From: Lingula anatina
Lineage: Eukaryota > Brachiopoda > Lingulata > Lingulida > Lingulidae
Reading direction: 5' to 3'
Length of the DNA: 64,000 nt
Assembly (NCBI RefSeq): GCF_001039355.2
Contig: NW_019775517.1
Location: 157,693-221,692 of the forward strand
How positions within the stretch are numbered: the stretch's first letter is position 1; each line of letters opens with the position of its first letter. The notes beneath the pieces were generated by a model. That model worked only from the letters and a program-made list of their open reading frames with translations, did not search any database and had not been told where the DNA came from. The position numbers were made by a program, and so were the translations under genes. Shown piece after piece: positions 24,090-37,606 of this stretch.

Positions 24090-25795
24090 CAATTTTGAAC
24101 GTGGAAGTAAACTGAAAAAAATTGCATTTCATTTCAAAGCGTTAACGCTAATAAAACAACTCATGCAGTTTTGTTACTGATGGTAAAAGTAGCACACAAT
24201 TCAATACGGAATGGTATATTAACAATATAACAGTCTTAGAAGTCATTACCCTATATATGCCGGAGGAAAAGGGATTAATCAAACCAGTCATATCAATTTT
24301 TGGATAAGCAGCATACATGTCAATGATATTTATTAGACTCTTGAGAGTTACTTAATCTCCATAAGAGCCTTTTCCAGTTACAGAGTAACTCGGGAAACGC
24401 TCCACGTAGCATTTTGCTGAGGGTATTTGCAATGAATATGTCCCCGAAATTGGAATTTTTGTATAAATGACCGTCTGTAGAGTCAGGCATTCAGTATAAC
24501 TAAGCACAAGTACCTTTTTCCACAGGAGTAAAAGTAATCCAGTGTTCGATGGTGACTGTTTATGGTAAGAGTGTTCATTTTCAAGTCATCCATTTTCAAA
24601 TTGTGTTTGTACATTACCCTGATGTTTAATCTAACTTTTTATTCCTTTCGTAACAAGGTTCAAATATATGAACAAGAATAAAGAATAATTAAGGTGTTAT
24701 AAGGCTACTATACCGGAGTTTCTTTTTTTTTCACAAGATGATAGGGGAAAACCACCTGGATGGTCTTTCCTATTGAACCAGAACTGTAAACTATAAACCA
24801 GAACTCTGCGTTTGTCAATAAACAGTCTTTTTCAAAAAAAAAAAAAGGGGGGGGGGATACTATCAGCATAATATAACTTAAATTATGCTTTGGTTATCCT
24901 CCGTTACATATTTTGGCATGTCAGACCACTTATATAATGAAAGGCATCATATTCTATACAACGCACTGATTTCGAAAGCACTATATATAATGAAAAGGTT
25001 TAGAACTGAGTCAGATGTCTGTTATGAGAATATCTGGAAAAGCAGAGGTCGAAATACCATACCCACAGTAACCAATTGTATTTGACACTTCGGCAGTGAC
25101 CCCTTCGAAAAAACTAAGCCGACTGACATCCCTCCCCTGCCAGTCAGAAATCAGTTTAGTTCACGTAATTCGGCGATCTACCTGTCGGATAATGTGTTCC
25201 ACTTGTTTCAATACAATCATTACCACGTTCTCTATTCAACATCACATGATTTGAACAGGTAAAATAGCCCGAAGTGGTTTAAGATAGTTAAAAGAGGGCT
25301 GAAATGGAATTGCACAAAAAACAGCAACCGGGTGTTTTTCAAGACCAGGGGGCCATTCAAACTGAAGTACCCCCGCCAAGTAAAGACGCATGTATTTATG
25401 TAGTATACCTTTTGTCGCGTGACCGCTTCTGTACAAGAATTTTTAATAATCAAATCGGTGGGTAGAAGGATAGAAATGCCCCCATCATATTGATCGGGGG
25501 CAAGGGTTGTGGCTAGGTGTTAAATATGATAAACCCCGTGCTTCTAAACTGCAGAATAATCAATTAATACCATTAAAGTATTGTGTTCGTGTTTTAAGTG
25601 CCTAGAAAACATATTCTAAGGGTGGGATTAACTAAAAGCTATCAAATATTGATACAAAGGCGATTATTTAGAATATAATTCCCAATGCGCAATGTTTACA
25701 GCTGAATGTTTACCTCAAATTAAATCTGTTTTCGGTAACATACAAGACATAAAGGCAAGAATACATTAAAGGACGCATTCCAAACACGTTGATAC

Positions 25796-25940
25796 GCAGA
25801 CTAACGGATCAAATATGGCAGACCCACTTGAAAGCTTGCCGCATAATCCCTTAATAGACACTGAATAGATTCCCTGCGGGGATCACGATGTAAGCTTTCA
25901 AGTGGGTAGGCCATATTTGATCCGAGGATCTGTTAGTCCG
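25796..25940. mobile_element. Short foldback (MITE-like) element
   Basis: The left arm contains GGATCAAATATGG, then GACCCACTTGAAAGCTT. The right arm contains the inverse, AAGCTTTCAAGTGGGT followed by CCATATTTGATCC. The outer ends also pair (CAGACTAACGGATC against GATCTGTTAGTC). The loop is about 50 bases with no coding content. A related left arm occurs near 63048-63075. Confidence 0.75.
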
Positions 25941-27690
25941 CGGAACAGCCACTGTTGTGAATGCAGCCATGGAGAATGTGTTTTAAAAAGAGGAACATGC
26001 GCTGAAGGCTCCAGATGTCAGATGGGGCAATTTGTTTCCGTTTCCTTCCAACGCCCCCACCCGACAACGTATGTACTACAACTAAAACAGTATGAGGTCT
26101 ATATACATGGATAGTAACATTTGGGTTGCCCTTAATGTGTTGAGGAACATCCTTTCCAATGAGTTCAAGGATAATTCTATTTTCCTTCAAACTTGCACTC
26201 TTCACCTAAATGGTACAAGGTAAAAGAGCCATATCGACGGTAGACGTAAACTATGCCTTAGAGAATTTCGACCAAGCATAATTCAAATTGTTCACATTAC
26301 TGCCAATACACTGGTGTTAGAGTAGGTATCCTCTGTACAGGTGGGCAGTATACATAATTATTCGTGGCATTCACCTTGTTGATCAGAGACTTATTTTGAT
26401 AATAAATTAAATATTGATATCCACATACAAGAATACCGTCCAAACATCATCTGGCAGCGTGTCTAGAGAAAATGAGTAAAATGGGAAAATGGGCAAAAGA
26501 AGCCAAAACCAGTAGCAGGAACAAGCAAAAATTAATAAATGAATAAAACAAATAAAGAAAAAAGGGAGTAATTAAATGAATGAAGAAAAGTAAAGAAAAA
26601 AGCAGGCTAGAAAGTCAAAGAAGTGACAAATACCAACGACATTCTACGGTTTGCCATGTATCAAATGCCAATTGGGCTACATTTGGTTTATCTGAGGGTG
26701 GTGGTGGGTGGAAGCCAATTATGCAATAGTATACCTATATATTAATACCAAGTGATGACATACTCGGTTTATATGTAGTACACTGAACAGCATAGGTAAT
26801 TTTTGGTGACGTCGATTGGAAATTCCGCATATAATGATACAGGCAGGATACCGTTTGCGAATGAGGAAGGCTTATATTAAACAGGTAATGTTCTCACAGA
26901 ACTGCTTGAATGTATTAAGTTCCAATATGCATGATATACTTAGAAGACTTATTAATACAAAAAAATCTTAGGATCTACATTGTTATCTTCTATCAGCATT
27001 CGTTGCTGCCAATAGCATTCTTGTAATGCTTGATGCCAACATGGACCTAAATAGAGAGGTTAGGTCCAAGTTAGGTCCAAGATGCCAACAAATATCAAAG
27101 GCGTTGGGGTATATCTAGTAGTAGCTGTCCCTGTATGAAGAAGGGGTTGTCATTTGAAAATGTTAAAATGTGCTGCCTGAGTCGAATTTGACCGTATGTG
27201 ACTAACATACACTGTAAATGACTTAGATAGTAATTGGGGTACACTATACCGCACATCTTATGTCACAATGAGGTTTAAGCATTTTACTGTTGTGCTGCCG
27301 AACCTTTTTCTTTTTAGCCTATTTCCCGTGCCATAGCCAACAAACGCGCACAGCGTAGTAGTCATTAAAAACACTTTTCCCCCTAGTATCTATGAACGAT
27401 ATATCGACTTGGATCTAATGCGAAACGCACGATGGATGATAGTTTGTAACCCTATGATTATTTTTTTCGTTTGTCTTCGTTGGCTGTGAGGCAGGCATAT
27501 TAAGAAGATATTCCCATCGTTCTTTTTCATTCCCGCGTTCTCGGTAGAGCCTCAACCGTAATGCCAATACGCACATGTGCATGTAGCACATTACATGTGA
27601 GTTTTGTGATAAGCACCTAATTTAGTTTCTTTGTCAGTTAAAACAGACAATTGATCGTATTGATATTAGTGCAGCACAGAAATTAATCGT

Positions 27691-27691
27691 N
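27691..27691. other. Single unresolved base (N) at left end of duplicated 4.9-kb block
   Basis: One N. Sequence to its right matches 32644 onward; sequence to its left ends ATCGT. Confidence 0.85.
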
Positions 27692-30600
27692 AAGGGCTTA
27701 TATTTTTACCATAACTACCAGCGTTGTATACAGTTGTATATAGAAAGGTAGTACAAACGGCGGCGCAGGTAGAGTAGGCGCACGCGATGAACGTGATGTA
27801 ATGCCAATGAGATCCCCGTGCTTCTAGTTACTACATGTATAAAGACGTCACAGAAAAGAAGTGGTAAATAATTTATTCATATTTAGCTTGAGGTGGTTTA
27901 ATACCCCATGGTAAACAACCCCTAATGCTCCGGGGGAGCATTAACATAATTTCTTGAAAGGGGTGGTTCTAAAAGCTCTCCAAGGCTTTGTGGATCCTGT
28001 TAATGTCAATACGATTTGTGTAAGAAAGCAAGAGGTGGGCCTACCCTCCTTAGTATAAGTGGTGTGATTTGAGGAACATATTGTCCAAATGAGATGTTTT
28101 CTATCATTTGATTTAAAATAGACCGTTTGATCTGATGGGATCGACAGATTGTAATAGTTATAATGATCTATATTGGTAAGTTTCTATGCAGTTGACTTTT
28201 CTCTGTTCACTTATTGGTGAAATTCATGTTGCACCGAACAAGTGTTTATACTTATTCTCTAGTTTAACTTTATATGATAAATATTTAAAAAATCTCCTGC
28301 CTTCCTATACTTTTCCACTTATTCATCTTATGTAAGCAGTCGTTATAAATTACCAAGCGTGACGATTTGGTTTACGGCGTTTTAGGATGTGAACGCGATA
28401 AGTCGATGGGCGGCGCTTTGTTCAGTAACTAAAAGATGGCCATTTTAAAAGATGTTAAAACATCTTTTTGTCCGCCTCATCTCCAATCAACGGGCTCTTC
28501 AATGTTGGTTATTTGCAAGGGGGAATGCACCTGCCTTCTTGTACAGAGACCTTTGTTCAACTATCACGGCAATGTGAGACAAAGACCATCAGATCCTAAC
28601 TGTAATAAGAATGGTTCAAAATCACTATTCATTTCCCCCGGCATTTGTAGACACAGGATCATATGTTGCTGCTAAATATTGATTTATCGGAATGGGGAAA
28701 AAAGATGTCCTCTGAGAATAGACAAGCATGATTGGATTTCGCCGTGCAACAAAGGAGGCTACAGTGGACAATACCATACAGGAGAAGAAAGAACCCCCCC
28801 CCCCCACTTGAGTTAGAAACGCTCGAGAGAGCTCTGTGTATTGCCGCACCAAACTTAACGAACAGCAGATGTAATTGTTATCGATTTTTTAATAATTTTT
28901 CTGAGAAAATAAGAGAAAGATAGGTATACTTAGCGAACTGTAATTATAATGACAACAAAAACATCGCAATTATTTTATGGATTCCAAGCACCGCATTACT
29001 GGGGTTTATTTAATGTTGAACAGGCATGTAATAGTACCATCTGGCCAATACACTCCTTGCACTTAGAAAATTGCACTAGCTCTTACTCAATCGACTGTAA
29101 TCAACGTGCCTGAAATAGCATCAATCCCAATAGGCCTAACATACGAAATCCCTTGTGTTCTTTATTTGGTTAACAAAAGGTTAACCATTAATAAACACGC
29201 AATGTAGCGTTAGCCAAAATCAGAACTATCGACAGGTCTGGGAAAATACCCATCTGCCCCATTTCATTTTATCCCTCATTTTTGTATCATGTATACATTT
29301 TTTGCCCCTTTGTTGGGTATTTCGTTACCTTTCACTCCCACGGGTAATCTTAAACGTGTTGTATTTGCTCGGTTTTGTCCGGTACTAAGTAATTACAAGC
29401 ACTGGAGAGTGCTACACACAATGGAGAAAGGTCTCTATTCGCCGAGAACCCGTTACTTTACCCTCTTCACTTAACGATTAGTCTAACACTCTCGGTATAA
29501 GAGCACGCATTGTGTTTGTTTTACCTAATTCTACTTTTACAAGATAATGCGTGCTCATGTCCTTTTTTCTTTCACTTTGTAAGAAGATTAACATATCGGG
29601 TTACCAATAGTTGAAACAAGCAATAATGAAATACAAAAAAAGAAAAAAAAATAACCAGTCAGTCGATGTAGCGTTGGGTGCGTGTCTAGATTTTTGTAAA
29701 AGCTGCCTGTATAAAAATGATCAATCGATCAGCGGAAATTAAGGTTAACTGTTGAGAATTGCTGGCATGGCCCATGAGAGCCGACGCAAGTTAAAAAAAT
29801 AGCCGTAATAATGCCGGTAGCATTATCATTAAATAGGGCTGGACGTGTAAATACTAAACCACTTATCAAACCATCTCAAGTGAAACGTCTAATGGACCAT
29901 AACATATTTTCACATATATTATTTCATTTATTTTCGTAGTCTCAAGACCAGTCCTATAAACTTATTGTCCGCGTCTAACAAACCATACTCCAAATGTGCT
30001 GTTGTCAAAAGTCAGTTAACTTGGTATTATAAGTATTACACATCCAGAGGATAAAGTTTGTTTGATCATGTTTGGTTGGCTGTTTGCTGGTGGAAGATGC
30101 ATGAGGTCCCAGTGAGACGATGCTCGAAATACACCTCGGGCTTTCACGCGATAATATAACAAATTCTTGGTATTTCCGTAGATCACGCATCACTAAATGT
30201 GAATCGGTCACGACGGAAATGACTTTCCGACAATAGAAACCCCTCTATCAATACATTAGCAAGGCCATAAAGCATTTGAAAACACGGAAACATATGCTAC
30301 GTACGTTATACGGTTCTGTGAAATTGACGTACCTGTTTCTACTTCGCCTCTGCTCAGTTTTTCCCATCATCCTATTGTATTCTCAGTCTGTTCTTGCCTG
30401 CATTTGCACGTTTGTATAAACTCAAGGTAGAAGTGACACCTTAGTGACTAGCCTCTCTCTCTCGCGCTGAAGGTCGTAGTAGCACCGGGCCAAATAACAT
30501 CTGCTTTTCTTCCGCTGAACAAACAAGGTCTTACAGGTAGAATTAATATGCAGGTAAAGCTCTCTGCTACATGTGGGCCTATTTTGCCACTTTTAAAAAC

Positions 30601-32617
30601 CTGCTTTGCCTATCGACGATAGGATTAAAAAATCGAAGATCGTGACTATCGATGCGAAGATCGAGCAGCCTGATTATCGCTGCGCTGTAAAATCAATAGT
30701 TTATACGTACAAAATGACAGTAAAAGAAAGTGAATGACGTAACAGCACGTCTTCCACGCCTTCCTGGCCGTCTTTAAGAGACAGCACGCATCTGCTTCTT
30801 GGCGGACTGTTAAGTGGCAATCTTAGGCTGTGTGCAGGGTGCTGTAATACATCGGGCAAAAGTAATGGGATATTTGCTCTGCTCTGCTGAGAGATTATCC
30901 CGAAAGGTGAAGAGGCACCTGTGGCGTGTTATCGCAGTTAATCAAACGGAGAACACTGACTATACGCTTTAGAAAATATCTGTATGTCTGGGTTGCAGTT
31001 TTGTGCTGGTGTGTTACGCTTCAGCATAATTTTATGTCCATTTCATTCTATCATCGGCTAGACCTTCCTTCTTGGTGATCAGCTACACGACTTTTAAGGG
31101 CATTTAGTTGATCGTAAACTTGCAAATACATACATGTATATACTGTAATGCCTGCTGAAGAAAACGCTCTGAATATTCGATCCATATTTCTCCAAGTAGC
31201 AAAGGTTGATAATAAGAGTAGAAAAAACTACAAAGGCAAAAAAAATCAATTTAAAAGATAAAAATAATGATAATGAACTGCAACATTATTTAACTAAAAG
31301 GAGCGTTTTTCCCTCCTACTACTGTACTCCTTTTTTGTAGCATTGTCTGAATCCTAGTCATAAAGTCAGTCTAAATGTATCAATTTTGGCAGTAGAAATG
31401 TCTGAAAAGACATTGAGAACAGAAATTTGAGGCCACCAGTCATATCGAAAAAGCAGCAGACAGTATGAGATTATTAGGAAATCACTGCAGTTGTATTGGT
31501 TTAAGGAAAGAAAGCCATTATTTGCTATGGAGGAAACCCCTTCTGCTTTTCGTCTCCGGCTCTTTCCGGATACTGATCAATTAAACCACTTGGCACCTCT
31601 CTCTTTCAAGTATGCTAGGACTCGGAATTCATAATATTGGATTTTAAGATTAATATGGAGGGTCCAGCAAGGAGTATTTGCCAACAGCTCTCGATGAATG
31701 ATATTTGCTTTCTTGGACAAGGAGGCTTTCGCAAAATGTTAACAGAGTATCACTGAACAAATACACAGTCGCTGTAATATCCACAGACCTGCATTTGATT
31801 CTATCTCTCCCGTCTATTTGCTGCCTTTCTCTTTGGCAAATATTAACGTAATTCAAAAGGAAATTGACAAGGAAAGGGAATTGTGGTGAGCATGAAAATT
31901 GAACGTTCGATACGCAATTAGGAACCTCATCCTTGCCAAAATGCGTCAATAAATCTTTCCTGTACTGGCAGAAAAAGACAAAGGGTAGGCACGTAGCGTT
32001 AACGGGTTTGGTCTTTTAATGGTTCAAACAGCACCCCGGGGCAACGAATGTGCGTTTTCTATAAAATTAATAATAATAATAATAAATGCATAATTTCCAA
32101 GACGATATCCTTTGTGGAAGATACATTGGCTATAATGTTGTGTTTGTGCAACCTCTGCGACATCTGGTGGCAAAGGTGATACGTCACATGTCACATGTCA
32201 TGTTATTCTTCATAAACCTGAATGGTAATATTTCTTATTTATTTAACCTTTATACTAGGGCTCTACTGTAATATCAATAACCAAAAGTGTTTATCCAGAA
32301 ATTATGTTTTGGCATAGATATCACCCAGACAGAGTGGATTAGTTTTGCCGTGTCAATCAGAGCGGCATTCAGTGAACTTAGCGACTTTGCCTAGCAAAAA
32401 CTGTAAGCAATGAACTAAAAACAATACCCAGAAATATCTTCAAACAGGGAACTCCTGCTTGTCGGTACATTCCGTGAGCCGCCATGCATAATTTTGCTTT
32501 TCTTAGTCATCCAGATACTATAATCATAAAACAAACATAAAATAATATAAGAAATCCATTTTGAAAAAGATACTGTATGCATATGGTTAAGCGTTTGGGG
32601 GGGGGGGAAGGGGGGCA
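27692..32617. repeat. Tandem duplication 2, left copy, bounded by Ns on both sides
   Basis: The whole block matches 32644-37580, with scattered substitutions and small indels (for example an extra C-tract at about 28795-28805). No convincing gene is present. The short open frames conserved between the copies (for example 28436-28675 and 30005-30211) are conserved only because the DNA is duplicated, and they show no recognisable domain. The right end runs into a G-tract next to the N at 32618. Confidence 0.93.
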
Positions 32618-32618
32618 N
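32618..32618. other. Single unresolved base (N) at right end of duplicated block
   Basis: One N directly after a G-rich tract (about 32597-32615), a place where sequence reads commonly fail. Confidence 0.85.
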
Positions 32619-32643
32619 CATGCTCTTTCGTCTTAGTTTTCGT

Positions 32644-35600
32644 AAAGGCTTATATTTTTACCATAACTACCAGCGTTGTATACAGTTGTATATAGAAAGG
32701 TAGTACAAACGGCGGCGCAGGTAGAGTAGGCGCACGCGATGAACGTGATGTAATGACAATGAGATCCCCGTGCTTCTAGTTACTATAAAGACGTCACAGA
32801 AAAGAAGTGGTAAATAATTTATTCATATTTAGCTTGAGGTGGTTTAATACCCCATGGTAAACAACCCCTAATGCTCCGGGGGAGCATTAACATAATTTCT
32901 TGAAAGGGGTGGTTCTAAAAGCTCTCCAAGGCTTTGTGGGTCCTGTTAATGTCAATACGATTTGTGTAAGAAAGCAAGAGGTGGGCCTACCCTCCTTAGT
33001 ATAAGTGGTGTGATTTGAGGAACGTATTGTCCAAATGAGATGTTTTCTATCATTTGATTTAAAATAGACCGTTTGATCTGATGGGATCAACAGATTGTAA
33101 TAGTTATAATGATCTATATTGGTAAGTTTCTTTGCAGTTGACTTTTCTCTGTTCACTTATTGGTGAAATTCATGTTGCATCGAACAAGTGTTTATACTTA
33201 GTCTCTAGCTTAACTTTATATGATTAATATTTAAAAAATCTCCTGCCTTCCTATACTTTTCCACTTATTCATCTTATGTAAGCAGTCGTTATAAATTACC
33301 AAGCGCGACGATTTGGTTTACGGCGTTTTAGGATGTGAACGCGATAAGTCGATGGTCGGCGCTTTGTTCAGTAACTAAAAGATGGCTTTTAAGCCATTTT
33401 AAAAGATGTTAAAATATCTTTTTGTCCGCCTCATCTCCAATCAACGGGCTCTTCAATGTTGGTTATTTGCAAGGGGGGAATGCACCTGCCTTCTTGTACA
33501 GAGACCTTTGTTCAACTATCACGCCAATGTGAGACAAAGACCATCAGATCCTAACTGTAATAAGAATGGTTCAAAATCACTATTCATTTCCCCCGGCATT
33601 TGTAGACACAGGATCATATGTTGCTGCTAAATATTGATTTATCGGAATGGGGTAAAAAGATGTCCTCTGAGAATAGACAGGCATGATTGGATTTCGCCGT
33701 GCAACAAAGAAGACTACAGTGGACAATACCATACAGGAGAAGAAAGACCTTGAGTTAGAAACGCTCGAGAGAGCTCTGTGTATTGCCGCACCAAACTTAA
33801 CGAACAGCAGATGTAATTGTTATCGATTTTTTAATAATTTTTCTGAGAAAATAAGAGAAAGATAGGTATACTTAGCGAACTGTAATTATAATGACAACAA
33901 AAACATCGCAATTATTTTATGGATTCCAAGCACCGCATTACTGGGGTTTATTTAATGTTGAACAGGCATGTAATAGTACCATCTGGCCAATACACTCCTT
34001 GCACTTAGAAAATTGCACTGGCTCTTACTCAATCGACTGTAATCAACGTGCCTGAAATAGCATCAATCCCAATAGGCCTAACATACGAAATCCCTTGTGT
34101 TTTTTATTTGGTTAACAAAAGGTTAACCATTAATAAACACGCAATGTAGCGTTAGCCAAAATCAGAACTATCGACAGGTCTGGGAAAATACCCATCTGTC
34201 CCATTCCATTTTATCCCTCATTTTTGTATCACGTATACATTTTTTGCCCCTTTGTTGGGTATTTCGTTACCTTTCACTCCCACGGGTAATCTTAAACGTG
34301 TTGTATTTGCTCAGTTTTGTCCGGTACTAAGTAATTACAAGCACTGGAGAGTGCTACACACAATGGAGAAAGGTCTCTATTCGCCGAGAACCCGTTACTT
34401 TACCCTCTTCACTTAACGATTAGTCTAACACTCTCGGTATAAGAGCACGCATTGTGTTTGTTTTACCTAATTCTACTTTTACAAGATAATGCGTGCTCAT
34501 GTCCTTTTTTCTTTCACTTTGTAAGAAGATTAACATATCGGGTTACCAATAGTTGAAACAAGCAATAATGAAATACAAAAAAAGAAAAAAAAATAACCAG
34601 TCAGTCGATGTAGCGTTGGGTGCGTGTCTAGATTTTTGTAAAAGCTGCCTGTATAAAAATGATCAATCGATCAGCGGAAATTAAGGTTAACTGTTGAGAA
34701 TTGCTTGCATGGCCCATGAGAGCCGACGCAAGTTCAAAAAATAGCCGTAATAATGCCGGTAGCATTATCATTAAATAGGGCTGGACGTGTAAATACTAAA
34801 CCACTTATCAAACCATCTCAAGTGAAACGTCTAATGGACCATAACATATTTTCACATATATTATTTCATTTATTTTCGTAGTCTCAAGACCAGTCCTATA
34901 AACTTATTGTCCGCGTCTAACAAACCATACTCCAAATGTGCTGTTGTCAAAAGTCAGTTAACTTGGTATTATAAGTATTACACATCCAGAGGATAAAGTT
35001 TGTTTGATCATGTTTGGTTGGCTGTTTGCTGGTGGAAGATGCATGAGGTCCCAGTGAGACGATGCTCGAAATACACCTCGGGCTTTCACGCGATAATATA
35101 ACAAATTCTTGGTATTTCCGTAGATCACGCATCACTAAATGTGAATCGGTCACGACGGAAATGACTTTCCGACAATAGAAACCCCTCTATCAATACATTA
35201 GCAAGGCCATAAAGCATTTGAAAACAAGGAAACATATGCTCCGTACGTTGTACGGTTCTGTGAAATTGACGTACCTGTTTCTACTTCGGCTCTGCTCAGT
35301 TTTTCCCATCATCCTATTGTATTCTCAGTCTGTTCTTGCCTGCATTTGCACGTTTGTATAAACTCAAGGTAGAAGTGACACCGAAGTGACTAGCCTCTCT
35401 CTCTCTCGCTGAAGGTCGTAGTAGCACCGGGCCAAATAACATCTGCTTTTCTTCCGCTGAACAAACAAGGTCTTACAGGTAGAATTAATATGCAGGTAAA
35501 GCTCTCTGCTACATGTGGGTCTATTTTGCCACTTTTAAAAACCTGCTTCGCCTATCGACGATAGGATTAAAAAATCGAAGATCGTGACTATCGATGCGAA

Positions 35601-37580
35601 GATTGAGCGGCTTGATTATCGCTGCGCTGTAAAATCGATAGTTTATACGTACAAAATGACAGTAAATTAAAGTGAATGACGTAACAGCACGTCTTCCACG
35701 CCTTCCTGGCCGTCTTTAAGAGACAGCATGCATCTGCTTCTTGGCGGACTGTTAAGTGGCAATCTTAGGCTGTGTGCAGGGTGCTGTAATACATCGGGCA
35801 AAAGTAATGGGATATTTGCTCTGCTCTGCTGAGAGATTATCCCGAAAGGTGAAGAGGCACCTGTGGCGTGTTTTCGCAGTTAATCAAACGGAGAACGCCG
35901 ACTATACGCTTTAGAAAATATCTGTATGTCTGGGTTGCAGTTTTGTGCTGGTGTGTAACGCTTCAGCATAATTTTATGTCCATTTCATTCTATCATCGGA
36001 TAGACCTTCATTCTTGGCGATCAGCTACACTAATTTTAAGGGCATTTAGTTGATCATAAACTTGCAAATACATATATACTGTAATGCCTGCTTAAGAAAA
36101 CGCTCTGAATATTCGATCCATATTTCTCCAAGTAGCAAAGGTTGATAATAAGAGTAGAAAAAACTACAAAGGCAAAAAAAAAATCAATTTAAAAGATAAA
36201 AATAATGATAATGAACAGCAACATTATTTAACTAAAAGGAGCGTTATTCCCTCCTACTACTGCACTCCTTTTTTGTAGCATTGTCTGAATCCTAGTCATA
36301 AAGTCAGTCTAAGTGTATCAATTTTGGCAGTAGAAATGTCTGAAAAGACATTGAGAACAGAAATTAGAGGCCAACAGTCATATCGAAAAAGCAGCAGACA
36401 GTATGAGATTATTAGGAAATCACTGCAGTTGTATTGGTTTAAGGAAAGAAAGCCATTATTTGCTATGGAGGAAACCCCTTCTGCTTCCCGTCTCCGGCTC
36501 TTTCCGGATACTGATCAATTAAACCACTTGGCACCTCTCTCTTTCAAGTATGCTAGGACTCGGAATTCATAATATTGGATTTTAAGATTAATACGGAGGG
36601 TCCAGCAAGGAGTATTTGCCAACAGCTCTCGATGAATGATATTTGCTTTCTTGGACAAGGAGGCTTTCGCAAAATGTTAACAGAGTATCACTGAACAAAT
36701 ACACAGTCCATGTAATATCCACAGACCTGCATTTGGTTCTATCTCTCCCGTCTATTTGCTGCCTTTCTCTTTGGCAAATATTAACGTAATTCAAAAGGAA
36801 ATTGACAAGGAAAGGGAATTGCGGTGAGCATGAAAATTGAACGTTCGATACGCAATTAGGAACCTCATCCTTGCCAAAATGCGTCAATAAATCTTTCCTG
36901 TACTGGTAGAAAAAGACAAAGGGTAGGCACGTAGCGTTAACGGGTTGGGTCTTTTAATGGTTCAAAAAGCACCCCGGGGCAACGAATGTGCGTTTTCTAT
37001 AAAATTAATAATAATAATAATAATAAATGCATAATTTCCAAGACGATATCCTTTGTGGAAGATACATTGGCTATAATGTTGTGTTTGTGCAACCTCTGCG
37101 ACATCTGGTGGCAAAGGTGATACGTCACATGTCACATGTCATGTTATTCTTCATAAACCTGAATGGTAATATTTCTTATTTATTTAACCTTTATACTAGG
37201 GCTCTACTGTAATATCAATAACCAAAAGTGTTTATCCAGAAATTATGTTTTGGCATAGATACCATCCAGACAGAGTGGATTAGTTTTGCCGTGTCAATCA
37301 GAGCGGCATTCAGTGAACTTAGCGACTTTGCATAGCAAAAACTGTAAGCAATGAACTAAATAATACCCAGAAATAACTTCAGGGAACAGGGAACTCTTGC
37401 TTGTCGGTACATTCCGTGAGCCGCCATGCATGTATATCTACGAACATATACCAATCATAATTTTGCTTTTTTTTAGTCATCCAGATATTATAATCAACAC
37501 AAAATAATATAAGAAATCCATTTTGAAAAAGATACTGTATGCACATGGTTAAGCGTTTGGGGGGGGGGGGCAGGGGGGCG
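32644..37580. repeat. Tandem duplication 2, right copy
   Basis: Near-identical partner of 27692-32617. Differences include a roughly 27-base insertion near 37429-37456, loss of the C-tract present at 28795, and different lengths of ATA and G runs. No gene is supported. Confidence 0.93.
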
Positions 37581-37606
37581 CGGGGCGGGGGGGGGGAGAT
37601 ACGTGA
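37556..37606. repeat. G-rich tract with G-quadruplex potential
   Basis: Several runs of 4-13 G separated by one or two other bases on the plus strand. The partner tract in the left copy lies next to the N at 32618. Confidence 0.8.

Larger units (their letters stand above)
21670..27690. other. Gene-poor region upstream of otopetrin 2
   Basis: The missing start exon of otopetrin 2 may be here. I see a GA microsatellite (24054-24087), an A-then-G tract (about 24834-24857), and a foldback element (25796-25940). No open frame shows domain-like composition. Confidence 0.5.

Noticed and set aside
30005-35153. Identical 68-codon frames in both copies of duplication 2
   Set aside because: Identity reflects DNA duplication rather than coding constraint, and no motif is visible.
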